Assembly (NCBI RefSeq): GCF_015999545.1
Contig: NZ_CP065546.1
Coordinates: forward strand, 1,612,001-1,676,000
Reading direction: 5' to 3'
Length of the DNA: 64,000 nt
Source: Lysinibacillus sp. JNUCC-52
Lineage (GTDB): Bacteria > Bacillota > Bacilli > Bacillales_A > Planococcaceae
The translations under genes and the position numbers were made by a program. The notes under the pieces were generated by a model. The model was not told the origin of the DNA, searched no databases, and saw nothing but the letters and a program-made list of their open reading frames with translations. This document shows positions 9,013 through 18,026 of this stretch, one piece after another; within the stretch, counting starts at the first letter, position 1, and the number at the start of each line of letters is the position of its first letter.

Positions 9013-11042
9013 TCAACATTCACCACCCCAACACTTTGAATTTCAATAGAAGCATCTAGTTCATTATAAGATAGCACAGGAATCTGCGGGAAATAACGTT
9101 CTGTCAGTTGGCGTAAATACATACGAACGGCTGGAGAACATAGAATAATAGCAGATTGTTCCATAAAGGACACGCGTTCTACCTCAGATGCAATGGTCTC
9201 TAAAACAATTTGAGAATCTTGTGGATCCATCGCTAAATAATTTCCATGATCCGTTTGCTGAATACTATCAGCAATCATTTTCTCTACTTTACCCGATACA
9301 GTAATGACTTTCAATGACGAGCTGCCACCTACATATTGTGATGTAATCTGACGTGCTAATGATTGACGAACATACTCTGTTAATATATCGGTATCGCTAG
9401 TTAATTTTGCATAGTCTGCTAATGTTTCAAAAATAATTGGTAAATTACGTACTGAAACATTTTCTCGAAGAAGCTTGCCCAATACTTTTTGGATTTCACC
9501 TGTAGACAATGGAGCAGGTGTCAACTCCTCGACTAAAATTGGATGTGTTTCTCGTAAATGGTCGATTAATTGTTTTGTTTCTTGGCGTCCTAAAAGTTCA
9601 TGCGCATTCGCTCGAATAATTTCAGTTAAATGAGTTGATACAACACTTGGTGGGTCAACAACTGTATAGCCCGACATTTCAGCGTCTTCTTTTACTTGTT
9701 CCGTAATCCATTTTGCAGGTAGACCAAATGATGGCTCAACAGTATCAATACCTTCTATTGAATCGTCATCTCCAGGGCTCATTGCTAAATAATGATCGAG
9801 TAAAAGCTCTCCCCGAGCCATTTCATTACCTTTAATTTTAATACGGTATTCATTTGGCTGTAATTGAATATTATCGCGAATACGAACAACTGGTATGACA
9901 ATACCTAGCTCCAATGCTAGTTGACGACGAATCATAATAACGCGATCCAATAAGTCCCCACCTTGAGCAGCATCTACTAACGGTATTAACCCGTAGCCAA
10001 ATTCAAATTCAATTGGGTCCACATTTAATAAATTCACAACATTTTCAGGGCTCTTCATGCCGTCTGTTGCCACTTCTTCCTCAATTTCAAGTAACTCTTC
10101 CTCATCCTCTGGTTTTTTACGATCCATCATGTAAGCACCTGCAATTAGTGAAATACCGATTGGTAACGTTACCCAGTTAGGAATTGGCGTGAATAAACCT
10201 AGTAAAATAATAGTACCCCCAGCAACATAAAGAAGCTTTGCTTGGGCGAATAATTGTCCTGTAATATCTTCTCCTAGACTTCCCTTTGAAGATGCACGCG
10301 TTACAACAATCCCTGTTGCTGTTGAAATAAGAAGTGCAGGGATTTGCGATACAATACCATCACCAACAGTAAGCTTAGAGAAATGGGTTGCCGCTTCTGC
10401 AAATGGTAAGCCCATTTGTACAACACCAATGATAATACCAAATAATAAGTTGATGATAACCATCACCATAGAGGCGATTGCATCCCCTTTTACGAATTTC
10501 GTAGCACCATCCATCGCTCCATAGAAATCCGCTTCACCCGCAACTTTATCACGTCGTTCACGCGCTTCTCGTTCAGAAATAACACCTGCATTTAAGTCTG
10601 CATCAATACTCATTTGTTTACCTGGCATCGCATCTAGAGTGAATCGAGCAGCTACCTCTGCAACACGTTCCGCCCCTTTAGTAATAACGATAAACTGAAT
10701 TAATACAAGAATTAAAAACACTACTAAACCTACGAGAACATTCCCGCCAACTACGAAATCCCCAAAGGTTTCAACAACTGAACCAGCATCTCCATTCGCT
10801 AAAATTGCACGCGTTGTGGAAACACTCAATCCAAGTCGAAACAGGGTCAACAGTAATATAACGGAAGGGAATATAGAGAAATCTAATGCTTCCTTCATAC
10901 TCATTGCTGTTAAAAGTACTATTAATCCTAATGTAATATTAATGACGATTAAGAAACTTAGCATCCACGGAGGAAGAGGGATGATGAGCATCGCAACGAT
11001 TAAAATAACCGCACCTAAAACCCCTATATCGCGAACCTTCAT
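9009..11042 (-). CDS. flhA: Flagellar export gate protein FlhA
   Basis: A 677-aa protein with about eight membrane segments in the first 320 residues and a large cytoplasmic domain that forms the export ring. The FHIPEP signature region is visible as DKVAGEADFYGAMDGATKFVKGDAIA split around residues 155-180. GGAGGG stands before the ATG. It works with FlhB, FliP, FliQ and FliR in the type III export apparatus. Confidence 0.97.
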   Translation of the reverse strand: MKVRDIGVLGAVILIVAMLIIPLPPWMLSFLIVINITLGLIVLLTAMSMKEALDFSIFPSVILLLTLFRLGLSVSTTRAILANGDAGSVVETFGDFVVGGNVLVGLVVFLILVLIQFIVITKGAERVAEVAARFTLDAMPGKQMSIDADLNAGVISEREARERRDKVAGEADFYGAMDGATKFVKGDAIASMVMVIINLLFGIIIGVVQMGLPFAEAATHFSKLTVGDGIVSQIPALLISTATGIVVTRASSKGSLGEDITGQLFAQAKLLYVAGGTIILLGLFTPIPNWVTLPIGISLIAGAYMMDRKKPEDEEELLEIEEEVATDGMKSPENVVNLLNVDPIEFEFGYGLIPLVDAAQGGDLLDRVIMIRRQLALELGIVIPVVRIRDNIQLQPNEYRIKIKGNEMARGELLLDHYLAMSPGDDDSIEGIDTVEPSFGLPAKWITEQVKEDAEMSGYTVVDPPSVVSTHLTEIIRANAHELLGRQETKQLIDHLRETHPILVEELTPAPLSTGEIQKVLGKLLRENVSVRNLPIIFETLADYAKLTSDTDILTEYVRQSLARQITSQYVGGSSSLKVITVSGKVEKMIADSIQQTDHGNYLAMDPQDSQIVLETIASEVERVSFMEQSAIILCSPAVRMYLRQLTERYFPQIPVLSYNELDASIEIQSVGVVNVE

Positions 11043-11066
11043 TTGTGTCCCTCCTACAAAAAAGCT

Positions 11067-12155
11067 TTAAATTTTCCGCTTAATACGATAAACATAAGCG
11101 AGTACTTCTGCTATTGCTTTGAAAAACTCTTCTGGTACTTGATCGCCTATTTCTACCTGATCATACATGGCGCGGGCTAATGGTCTATTTTCTACCATTA
11201 CGACATCATGTTCTTTAGCAATCAGTTTAATTTTTTGAGCTACAAAGTCTGTTCCCTTTGCCACTATACGTGGGGCATCCATACTTTCCTCATCATACTT
11301 CAGAGCGATTGCATAGTGCGTTGGGTTGGTAATAACGACATCTGCGTTCGGAACCTCTGACATCATTCGACGCATCGCCATTTCACGCTGACGTTGTTTG
11401 ATTTTTGATTTAATGAGCGGATCGCCCTCACTATTTTTATATTCATCTTTAATGTCCTGCTTAGACATTTTAAGATTTTTTTCATACTCATGTTTTTGAT
11501 ACATCCAGTCCAATAAGGATACACATAGTAACACAAGAGAAGCCGCAATTCCCATAATGCCGACTAGTTTGCCAACTGTAATAAGGGTCATCCACGGACT
11601 TTTAAAGGATAATGCTAATACTTCATGTAAATTTGACCATATGATAATTGTTGTTACCCCACCAATAAAGGTGATTTTTAATACTGATTTTAAAAGCTCT
11701 ACTATGGCTTTTACTGAAAAAATTTTCTTTAATCCTTTAATAGGATCCATCTTTTTTAAATCGAATTTCATCGGCTCTAATGTGAATAAAAAACCAAATT
11801 GTAGAAAGTTACCCGCCAATGCTCCTACGAAAGCAATCGCCATTATCGGTACGATAACATAAGCCATTTCTACTAATGTTTCGGTAAAGAGATGCATTAC
11901 ACTGTCTATCGTAAGTGTTTCTACACGTATGTTATGGATAAATGTTTGCCTAAAAAAAGATAAAAGCTCGTCTCGCAATGATCCCGCGAAGAAAAAAAGA
12001 AAGATAAACACCATGAGCATAACAATCGCACTAGATATGTCCTGACTCTTTACGACCTGCCCTTTTTTTCTAGCATCTTGTCGTTTTTTAGGTGTCGCCT
12101 TTTCCGTTTTTTCACCTGCAAAAAACTGTAAATCTAAGTCCAGTAGTAGCAACAT
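11067..12155 (-). CDS. flhB: Flagellar export switch protein FlhB
   Basis: A 362-aa protein with four membrane segments and a C-terminal domain carrying the autocleavage motif NPTH (about Asn277-Pro278). Cleavage switches export from rod/hook to filament substrates after FliK measures hook length. The N-terminus has the family EKTEKATPKK motif. The ATG at 12155 starts one base after the fliR stop with AGGTGG upstream; a GTG four codons earlier is less likely. YlqH at 40304-40612 resembles its post-cleavage C-terminal fragment. Confidence 0.96.
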   Translation of the reverse strand: MLLLLDLDLQFFAGEKTEKATPKKRQDARKKGQVVKSQDISSAIVMLMVFIFLFFFAGSLRDELLSFFRQTFIHNIRVETLTIDSVMHLFTETLVEMAYVIVPIMAIAFVGALAGNFLQFGFLFTLEPMKFDLKKMDPIKGLKKIFSVKAIVELLKSVLKITFIGGVTTIIIWSNLHEVLALSFKSPWMTLITVGKLVGIMGIAASLVLLCVSLLDWMYQKHEYEKNLKMSKQDIKDEYKNSEGDPLIKSKIKQRQREMAMRRMMSEVPNADVVITNPTHYAIALKYDEESMDAPRIVAKGTDFVAQKIKLIAKEHDVVMVENRPLARAMYDQVEIGDQVPEEFFKAIAEVLAYVYRIKRKI

Positions 12156-12156
12156 G

Positions 12157-12933
12157 TTATCCACCACCTAATATTGCCATTAAATCGCGCATACCGTAAA
12201 TCATAATCGTAATCAACTTTTGTATGACTTGTATCATAACCGCCATCATCGTGAATAACACTAAAAAACTAACTCCAATTTTAATGGGAAAACCGACAAC
12301 AAAGATGTTAAGCTGTGGGACAGTTTTCGCCGTAATCCCTAGTGCTAAATCAACTAAAAACAACGTTGCTACAACAGGTGCTGCCATTTGAAAAGCTATG
12401 GCGAAGACTGCAGTAAAGGTTGTTATAACAAACTGGATATAGTCATCTTTCGCGAAATCTGGAAATCCTTGATCTATAGGTAAAAATTGATAACTATAGT
12501 AAATTCCATCTAGAATCATATGATGGCCATCTATTGCTAATAGAAATAGTAACGCCAATGTATTAAAAAATTGACCAATAAGTGGACTTTGTGCCCCTGT
12601 TTGCGGATCAATAATATTGGCGATGGCAAATCCCATTTGGAAATCGATAAAGCTTCCGGCAATTTGAATTGCCGACATGATGATATAGCCTACTAGACCT
12701 AGTAACAATCCAATAAGGGCTTCTTTCATCACTAAAAGTATGTAATCACCATTAAAAAGAAATGGCTCTACGTCGATTGTATAATACATCATCCAAGCTA
12801 AAACGAATGCGAGGGCAATACGTACTTGCTGCGGAATCGTTTTATATGAAAAGAAAGGTACTGTAACGAAAAAAGCCGTTACACGCACAAGTACTAATAA
12901 GAATACCGTTATTTGGGGGACTAGTTCATTCAT
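12157..12933 (-). CDS. fliR: Flagellar export gate protein FliR
   Basis: A 258-aa integral membrane protein with six predicted membrane segments, part of the FliP-FliQ-FliR export gate. The QMGFAIANIIDPQTGAQSPL loop is typical of the family. It is four bases from fliQ and followed immediately by flhB, the usual Bacillus order. Confidence 0.96.
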   Translation of the reverse strand: MNELVPQITVFLLVLVRVTAFFVTVPFFSYKTIPQQVRIALAFVLAWMMYYTIDVEPFLFNGDYILLVMKEALIGLLLGLVGYIIMSAIQIAGSFIDFQMGFAIANIIDPQTGAQSPLIGQFFNTLALLFLLAIDGHHMILDGIYYSYQFLPIDQGFPDFAKDDYIQFVITTFTAVFAIAFQMAAPVVATLFLVDLALGITAKTVPQLNIFVVGFPIKIGVSFLVLFTMMAVMIQVIQKLITIMIYGMRDLMAILGGG

Positions 12934-12937
12934 GCAC

Positions 12938-13207
12938 TCACCCTATATAACGCGTTAAATTCTCAAAAATATCTCTCGCATAGCTTGTTACTTGAGATAA
13001 CATCCATGGACCAAAGAAAACGATGCCCACTAATACTGCGACGATTTTTGGAACGAATGCTAATGTTTGCTCTTGAATTGATGTTGTTGCTTGAAATATA
13101 CTTACCGCTAGACCTGAGATTAAAGCAATTAATAATAGCGGTCCGCTTGTTAGAAGGATAATCATAATGGCACGCTCTGCAATTGAAATAACCATTTCAC
13201 CTGTCAT
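12938..13207 (-). CDS. fliQ: Flagellar export gate protein FliQ
   Basis: An 89-aa protein of two membrane segments (about 15-37 and 50-72) linked by the family motif SIFQATTSIQEQTLAFVPK. It forms part of the export gate between FliP and FliR. Full length for the family. Confidence 0.96.
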   Translation of the reverse strand: MTGEMVISIAERAIMIILLTSGPLLLIALISGLAVSIFQATTSIQEQTLAFVPKIVAVLVGIVFFGPWMLSQVTSYARDIFENLTRYIG

Positions 13208-13220
13208 ACTGTATCATCCC

Positions 13221-13886
13221 CTAAAAACTTTGTAGTAATGATTTCATTACGAGGTACCAGCCATCGACGAGTACAAATAATAAAATCTTAAACGGTAATG
13301 AGATCATAACCGGTGGTAACATCATCATCCCCATCGACATCAATGTACTTGCGACAATCATATCGATTACTAGGAATGGAATAAAAATCATAAAACCAAT
13401 TTGGAAAGCTGTTTTAATTTCGCTTAATGCAAAGGCAGGTACAAGCATAGTTAGAGGAATTTCCTCCACCGATGCTGGTTTTTCTGCTTGATTGTATTGT
13501 AAAAACAAATCTAAATCTTTTTGCCTCGTTTGTTTACTCATAAATTCTTTAAAGGGCACACTAGCTTTCTCGTATGCTTCTTCTAGCCCTATTTCTTCAG
13601 CGAATAATGGCTGTAATGCCTCTTTATTGACCTCTTGAAAAGTAGGAGCCATGATAAAAAACGTTAAAAACAAAGCAAGACCAACAATAACCTGATTTGG
13701 TGGCATTTGTTGTGTCGCTAAAGCTGTACGTACAAACGAGAGCACAATGACAATCCTTGCAAAGGACGTCATTAAAATTAATATGCTCGGTGCAAGTGAC
13801 AGAACGGTTAATAATAATAGGAGCTTAACAGAGGTTGAGACATTTGTCGGATCGCTGTTGGAAAAATAATTGACTATATCATTCAT
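13221..13886 (-). CDS. fliP: Flagellar export gate protein FliP
   Basis: A 221-aa membrane protein with about four membrane segments. Characteristic stretches include TSFARIVIVLSFVRTALATQQ and a C-terminal MGMMMLPPVMISLPFKILL. Like B. subtilis FliP it lacks a long cleavable signal peptide. It overlaps fliO by four bases. Confidence 0.96.
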   Translation of the reverse strand: MNDIVNYFSNSDPTNVSTSVKLLLLLTVLSLAPSILILMTSFARIVIVLSFVRTALATQQMPPNQVIVGLALFLTFFIMAPTFQEVNKEALQPLFAEEIGLEEAYEKASVPFKEFMSKQTRQKDLDLFLQYNQAEKPASVEEIPLTMLVPAFALSEIKTAFQIGFMIFIPFLVIDMIVASTLMSMGMMMLPPVMISLPFKILLFVLVDGWYLVMKSLLQSF

Positions 13887-14560
13887 TTATCATCATTCTC
13901 CTTTTGCTTCCATCTCTCTAGTTCTTCACTGCGCTCCTGTTTAATTTCGGAAATTTTCTTTTCAAAAAGTTCACCAAATGAATCTTGGTTTTGAACTTTT
14001 GAAGCATTTTGGTTATTTTTTCTCTTAAACTTTGAAAATACTTCTGCTATATAAGGTGATGTTGCCGCATATTCCTGTTTTTCGTTATATAGTGAAAGGA
14101 GTGCTTCAACTTCCTGCGGATCGGTAATCTCACGTAAAAGTTGGACATCATCACCGACACCAACTAAATAAAGTGATTTTCCTATTTGCAAAAGTTGAAC
14201 AGACTTTTGTGCACCTAACGATAAACCGCCTAAATTTTGTACCATTTGATTTCGTTGAAAAGTTAAATTTCTTTTATTAAGAAATTTCATCAACCCATAA
14301 AATAAAGCTACAACAAAAATAAGCGCCAAAACCATTTTTATGTATTCCCATGCAGAAACATCTCCAGCTGCTGAAACAACCGTATCTTCCTTCGCAGCTG
14401 GATCTGTATTATCCTTACATTCCTCTGGTTTTTTCATACAATACTCAATACTATTTGTATCAGAGTCAGCATAAACAGAAACTGTTGGCGGGTACACAAA
14501 TAGGAAGGTTAATAGAAATGCGAAAATCATCGTTACACGAAATGATTTTAACATTTGCAT
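13883..14560 (-). CDS. fliO: FliO-family flagellar assembly protein (Bacillus FliZ)
   Basis: A 225-aa protein with an N-terminal signal-like hydrophobic segment (about 9-31), a second membrane segment near 75-92 and a cytoplasmic FliO domain containing LGAQKSVQLLQIGKSLYLVGV. The tail is highly charged. FliO is a chaperone for FliP assembly. In B. subtilis the gene is named fliZ. Two Cys residues fall between the hydrophobic segments. Confidence 0.9.
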   Translation of the reverse strand: MQMLKSFRVTMIFAFLLTFLFVYPPTVSVYADSDTNSIEYCMKKPEECKDNTDPAAKEDTVVSAAGDVSAWEYIKMVLALIFVVALFYGLMKFLNKRNLTFQRNQMVQNLGGLSLGAQKSVQLLQIGKSLYLVGVGDDVQLLREITDPQEVEALLSLYNEKQEYAATSPYIAEVFSKFKRKNNQNASKVQNQDSFGELFEKKISEIKQERSEELERWKQKENDDK

Positions 14561-14564
14561 GAAA

Positions 14565-14927
14565 TCATCCTAGTGCTTTTTGAATCGCTTCAATTACACG
14601 ATCTGCTTGGAAAGGCTTAACAATAAAGTCCTTCGCACCAGCTTGAATTGCATCGATTACCATCGCTTGTTGTCCCATTGCTGAACACATGATTACAGTT
14701 GCACTTGGATCAGTACCTTTAATAGCTTTAAGAGCTGCAATACCATCCATTTCAGGCATTGTAATATCCATTGTTACTAAATCTGGCTTTAACTCGTTGT
14801 ATTTTTCAACAGCCTGTAGACCATCGGCAGCTTCTCCTACAACTTCAAATCCGTTTTTCGACAAAATATCCTTGATCATCATGCGCATAAATGCAGCATC
14901 GTCTACAATCAAAATTCTTTTAGACAT
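14565..14927 (-). CDS. cheY: Chemotaxis response regulator CheY
   Basis: A 120-aa single receiver domain with acidic Asp9-Asp10, phospho-acceptor Asp54 in TMDITMPEMDG, a switch Ser in MCSAMG and Lys in FIVKPF. The ATG at 14927 is preceded by GGAGGAG; an upstream in-frame start at 14942 lacks support. In Bacillus CheY-P binds FliM/FliY and promotes counter-clockwise rotation, hence smooth swimming. Confidence 0.97.
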   Translation of the reverse strand: MSKRILIVDDAAFMRMMIKDILSKNGFEVVGEAADGLQAVEKYNELKPDLVTMDITMPEMDGIAALKAIKGTDPSATVIMCSAMGQQAMVIDAIQAGAKDFIVKPFQADRVIEAIQKALG

Positions 14928-14948
14928 GGTTAACTCCTCCAATTGAAA

Positions 14949-16187
14949 CTATCTTAAATTATTTAAACGCTCTGCTTGACTTAAAACATCTGTAATGCGT
15001 ACGCCGAAGTTTTCATCGATAACAACAACTTCGCCCTTTGCAATTAAACGACTATTTACTAGAATATCAACTGGTTCCCCTGCTAACTTATCTAATTCAA
15101 TAATCGATCCACTAGCTAGTTCTAAAATCTCTTTAACAGAACGTTTCGTACGTCCTAACTCTACAGTAACTTGCAATGGAATATCAAGTAGCATATTTAA
15201 ATTTCTAGCCTCAGATTGAGAGATTACATTTGGATCAAAGCTAGCAAACTGTGCCTGTTGAACATTTACAGGTTGTACTGGTCTTTGTTGCGTATGAATT
15301 TGTTGCTGCTCTTGATACATTGGTTGTTGCTGTTCTTGATACATCGGCTGTTGTTGCACTGGCACTGCTGGCTGTTGATATACAGGTTGCTGTGCTGGTG
15401 GCGGTGTAGGTTGAACAGGCGGTGGTGCGATAGGCGCTTCTGGAGCAATTGTTGCTGCAACTGGCTCTTCAATCGCCTCTGTTTCTCCTAATAATGACTT
15501 AACAATGTTTTGACTAAACTTAAGCGGTAATAATTGCATTAAGTTTGAATCGATTAAATTACCAATTCGAAGTCGGAAAGAAACTTTTACAAGTAAATCA
15601 TCTTCTGGAATATTATCTCGACCTTCATTTTGAGAAATATTCATTAAGTCAATCGTCGGTGGCGAAATATCCACCTTTTTGTTGAATACTGTCGACATCG
15701 ATGTAGCAGCTGAACCCATCATTTGGTTCATTGCTTCTTGCACTGCGCTTAGCTGAATTTCGCCTAAGTCAGGTTTAGGATTTAAGCCGTCCCCACCTAA
15801 CATTAAATCAGCAATAATGGCAGCATCTGATTGTTTAATAACAAGTAAATTCATACCTGTTAAACCGATTGTATATTCAACTTGTACCGCTACATATGGA
15901 TGAGGAAATTCCTCTTCTAATTTATTGCGGTTAATCATTGAAATACTAGGAGTAGTAATATCTACTTTTTGGCCTAATAATGCAGATAGAGCAGTAGCTG
16001 AACTTCCGAAAGATATATTTCCTACTTCACCTAGTGCGTCTTGAGCAAACGAATCAAGGTAATCCTCTACTCGTATTTCATTTGTTTCTTCTTTTGTAGA
16101 AGCTTCGCTGTCGTTTATTCTATCCTCCAACGTTTCGCCCCTTAATAACGCTTCAATTTCTTCTTGGGAGAGCATTTCATCACTCAT
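14949..16187 (-). CDS. fliY: Flagellar switch protein / CheY-P phosphatase FliY
   Basis: A 412-aa protein. The N-terminal FliM-type CheY-binding peptide (SQEEIEALLRG) is followed by a CheC-like phosphatase domain (about 45-230, with ALGEVGNISFGSSATAL). A Pro/Gln-rich linker (about 245-320) contains repeated MYQEQQQ units. The C-terminal FliN/SpoA domain (about 330-405) has LLDIPLQVTVELGRTK. It overlaps fliM by eight bases. The linker is probably the fastest-evolving part of the operon. Confidence 0.96.
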   Translation of the reverse strand: MSDEMLSQEEIEALLRGETLEDRINDSEASTKEETNEIRVEDYLDSFAQDALGEVGNISFGSSATALSALLGQKVDITTPSISMINRNKLEEEFPHPYVAVQVEYTIGLTGMNLLVIKQSDAAIIADLMLGGDGLNPKPDLGEIQLSAVQEAMNQMMGSAATSMSTVFNKKVDISPPTIDLMNISQNEGRDNIPEDDLLVKVSFRLRIGNLIDSNLMQLLPLKFSQNIVKSLLGETEAIEEPVAATIAPEAPIAPPPVQPTPPPAQQPVYQQPAVPVQQQPMYQEQQQPMYQEQQQIHTQQRPVQPVNVQQAQFASFDPNVISQSEARNLNMLLDIPLQVTVELGRTKRSVKEILELASGSIIELDKLAGEPVDILVNSRLIAKGEVVVIDENFGVRITDVLSQAERLNNLR

Positions 16188-17175
16188 CTTCGTCTCCTCC
16201 TTTCAAAGGGTCGATAATCTGGATTGCTAATTTTTTACCCTGTTTACCAGGTTGTACTGTGAATTTAGGCAATGTACCTACTTTCAGCAGTAATGGATCA
16301 TCAATTTTTTGTTCTAATTGAATAACATCACCAATTTGCATCATTAGGAAGTCTTCAATAGTAATGTCTGTAATACCTAACTCTACTGAAAGAGGTAATC
16401 TTGCTTGTTTCACACGTGTTTCGAGCATTTTTGTTTGCTCAGGTGACATCTCTTTCGTATTTGTTTGCATCCAATAACGTACAGATAGATTCGGTACGAT
16501 TGGCTCCAATACAACATGCGGGATACAAATATTAATCATACCGCTTGTCTCACCAATAATTGTATTCAATGAAATAACGACTACCGTTTCATTTGGTGAA
16601 ATCATTTGTAAAAATTGAGGATTTACCTCAAGTTCTACTAGAATTGGGTCAATTTCAGCAACATTTTCCCATGCTTCGCGTAAATTGTCGAATGAACGTT
16701 CGAAGAGGTTTGTCATAATTTTTGTTTCAATCTCAGTTAAGTTATCAACATTACTATGACTCGCTCCACTACCGCCCATTAAACGATCCAACATCGAATA
16801 GGCAATGTTTGGGTTTATTTCCATCAATATATTACCATCAAGTGGTGGCACTTCAAACACATTAATGAGCGTCATATTCGGAATTGAACGAACAAACTCT
16901 TCAAAGGGTATTTGGTCTACTGATGCTACTGTAATTTGCACGTAGCTTCTTAACTGTGCAGAAAAGAAGGTCGTTAGTAATCGCGCAAAATTTTCATGTA
17001 TTCGGGTCAAACTTCGGATTTGATCTTTAGAGAAGCGCAACGCTCGCTTAAAGTCATAAACTTTAACCTTTCGTACCTCGTCCTCTTTCTTCATGTCATC
17101 CGCTGACATTTCTCCGGTCGAGATTGCGGAAAGTAGCGCATCTATCTCCGATTGGGATAACACATCTCCTGCCAT
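16180..17175 (-). CDS. fliM: Flagellar motor switch protein FliM
   Basis: A 331-aa C-ring protein. The N-terminal LSQSEIDALLSAI is the CheY-P binding peptide. The middle CheC-like domain lacks the phosphatase pair, and the C-terminal SpoA domain ends near LAIQIIDPLKG. GGAGG precedes the ATG. It forms the switch with FliG and FliY. Confidence 0.97.
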   Translation of the reverse strand: MAGDVLSQSEIDALLSAISTGEMSADDMKKEDEVRKVKVYDFKRALRFSKDQIRSLTRIHENFARLLTTFFSAQLRSYVQITVASVDQIPFEEFVRSIPNMTLINVFEVPPLDGNILMEINPNIAYSMLDRLMGGSGASHSNVDNLTEIETKIMTNLFERSFDNLREAWENVAEIDPILVELEVNPQFLQMISPNETVVVISLNTIIGETSGMINICIPHVVLEPIVPNLSVRYWMQTNTKEMSPEQTKMLETRVKQARLPLSVELGITDITIEDFLMMQIGDVIQLEQKIDDPLLLKVGTLPKFTVQPGKQGKKLAIQIIDPLKGGDEDE

Positions 17176-17208
17176 TTGCCCACCTCCGTTTCAAGCAGTT
17201 TCTAATTT

Positions 17209-17637
17209 TTATTGAAAGATGTAGGAGGTAATATATACTTGTTGAATTTCTCCCTCTTGCATCAATTCATTTAACTGTGTTTTTAATGCCTTTTCAAACA
17301 TTACTTTTCCTGCCTTGCCATCTAAATCTTTCTGTTCCATTTCTGAAAGCTCTTGAATAATTAAATTATTCGTTTGGAAATCACGCTTCTTTAACTCTTC
17401 GGCAGCGTCCTTGCTAGAAGTTTGGATTTTCAGCGTCATGCGCACTACCCTTTTATCAGCAAGATTAGTCATAATTTCAGGAACATCAACAGATGCTTCG
17501 ACAATATCGTCTATTGATGGTTCAAGTGATGCTGCAGGCTTATTGAATTGGGTAAATAATACAAACGCAATAACTCCAATAAGTATAATCGCCACTAGTA
17601 CGATGATGATCATCGTTAACACTTTATTATTCTTCAT
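17209..17637 (-). CDS. fliL: Flagellar basal body-associated protein FliL
   Basis: A 142-aa protein with one N-terminal membrane segment (about 8-30) and an extracytoplasmic FliL domain ending ITSYIFQ. The ATG at 17637 follows GAGGTG and overlaps the end of flbD by eleven bases. FliL surrounds stator units and affects torque and stator assembly. Confidence 0.94.
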   Translation of the reverse strand: MKNNKVLTMIIIVLVAIILIGVIAFVLFTQFNKPAASLEPSIDDIVEASVDVPEIMTNLADKRVVRMTLKIQTSSKDAAEELKKRDFQTNNLIIQELSEMEQKDLDGKAGKVMFEKALKTQLNELMQEGEIQQVYITSYIFQ

Positions 17638-17848
17638 CTTCTTCACCTCGTAGATGCGGGTTTGATAGTACTTGTATATTGTTATAAAAGGCAGTTACCT
17701 TTTGTCGCACCTCATCTTCACTCTGTAACACAATAATTTTTGTTCCAGTTGTTAAAGTAATTGTCGTATCTGGAAAAGATTCAACTGTTTCTATGTATAA
17801 AGCATTCAGTGTAAATGCTTTGCCATTTAGTCTTGTTAGTTCAATCAT
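17627..17848 (-). CDS. flbD: FlbD/SwrD family flagellar protein
   Basis: A 73-aa soluble protein beginning MIELTRLNGKAF, the conserved start of the FlbD family. B. subtilis SwrD supports motor power and swarming. No Shine-Dalgarno lies at normal distance from the ATG. The nearest good one (GGAGG, 17886-17890) is 37 bases away, with a 27-base GC-rich hairpin between. The C-terminus overlaps fliL. Confidence 0.9.
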   Translation of the reverse strand: MIELTRLNGKAFTLNALYIETVESFPDTTITLTTGTKIIVLQSEDEVRQKVTAFYNNIQVLSNPHLRGEEDEE

Positions 17849-17855
17849 TGAAATA

Positions 17856-17882
17856 GGGCCGGTCTAGCGTGAGAGCCGGCCC
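17856..17882 (-). promoter_or_regulatory. Hairpin between ribosome site and start codon of flbD
   Basis: On the minus strand GGGCCGG (17882-17876) pairs perfectly with CCGGCCC (17862-17856) around a 13-base loop. GGAGG lies just upstream (17890-17886) and the ATG seven bases downstream. Looping out the hairpin shortens the Shine-Dalgarno to ATG distance from 37 to 10 bases. There is no T-run after it, so a terminator is unlikely. Confidence 0.55.
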
Positions 17883-18026
17883 GACCCTCCCTCATATTGA
17901 AAATTATGTTTTAGAACGCATCCATTGTGGATTCGCTATAATCACACTAGCATACATTGAGAAGTTACATATATTAGCGTGTAAAACTTATATATTCTTG
18001 CTTTTATAACTAGAAGAAACTTATTA

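Noticed and set aside
17856..17882. Rho-independent terminator before flbD
   Set aside because: The hairpin is followed by TATTTCA and a start codon, not a T-run, and lies inside the fla/che operon.
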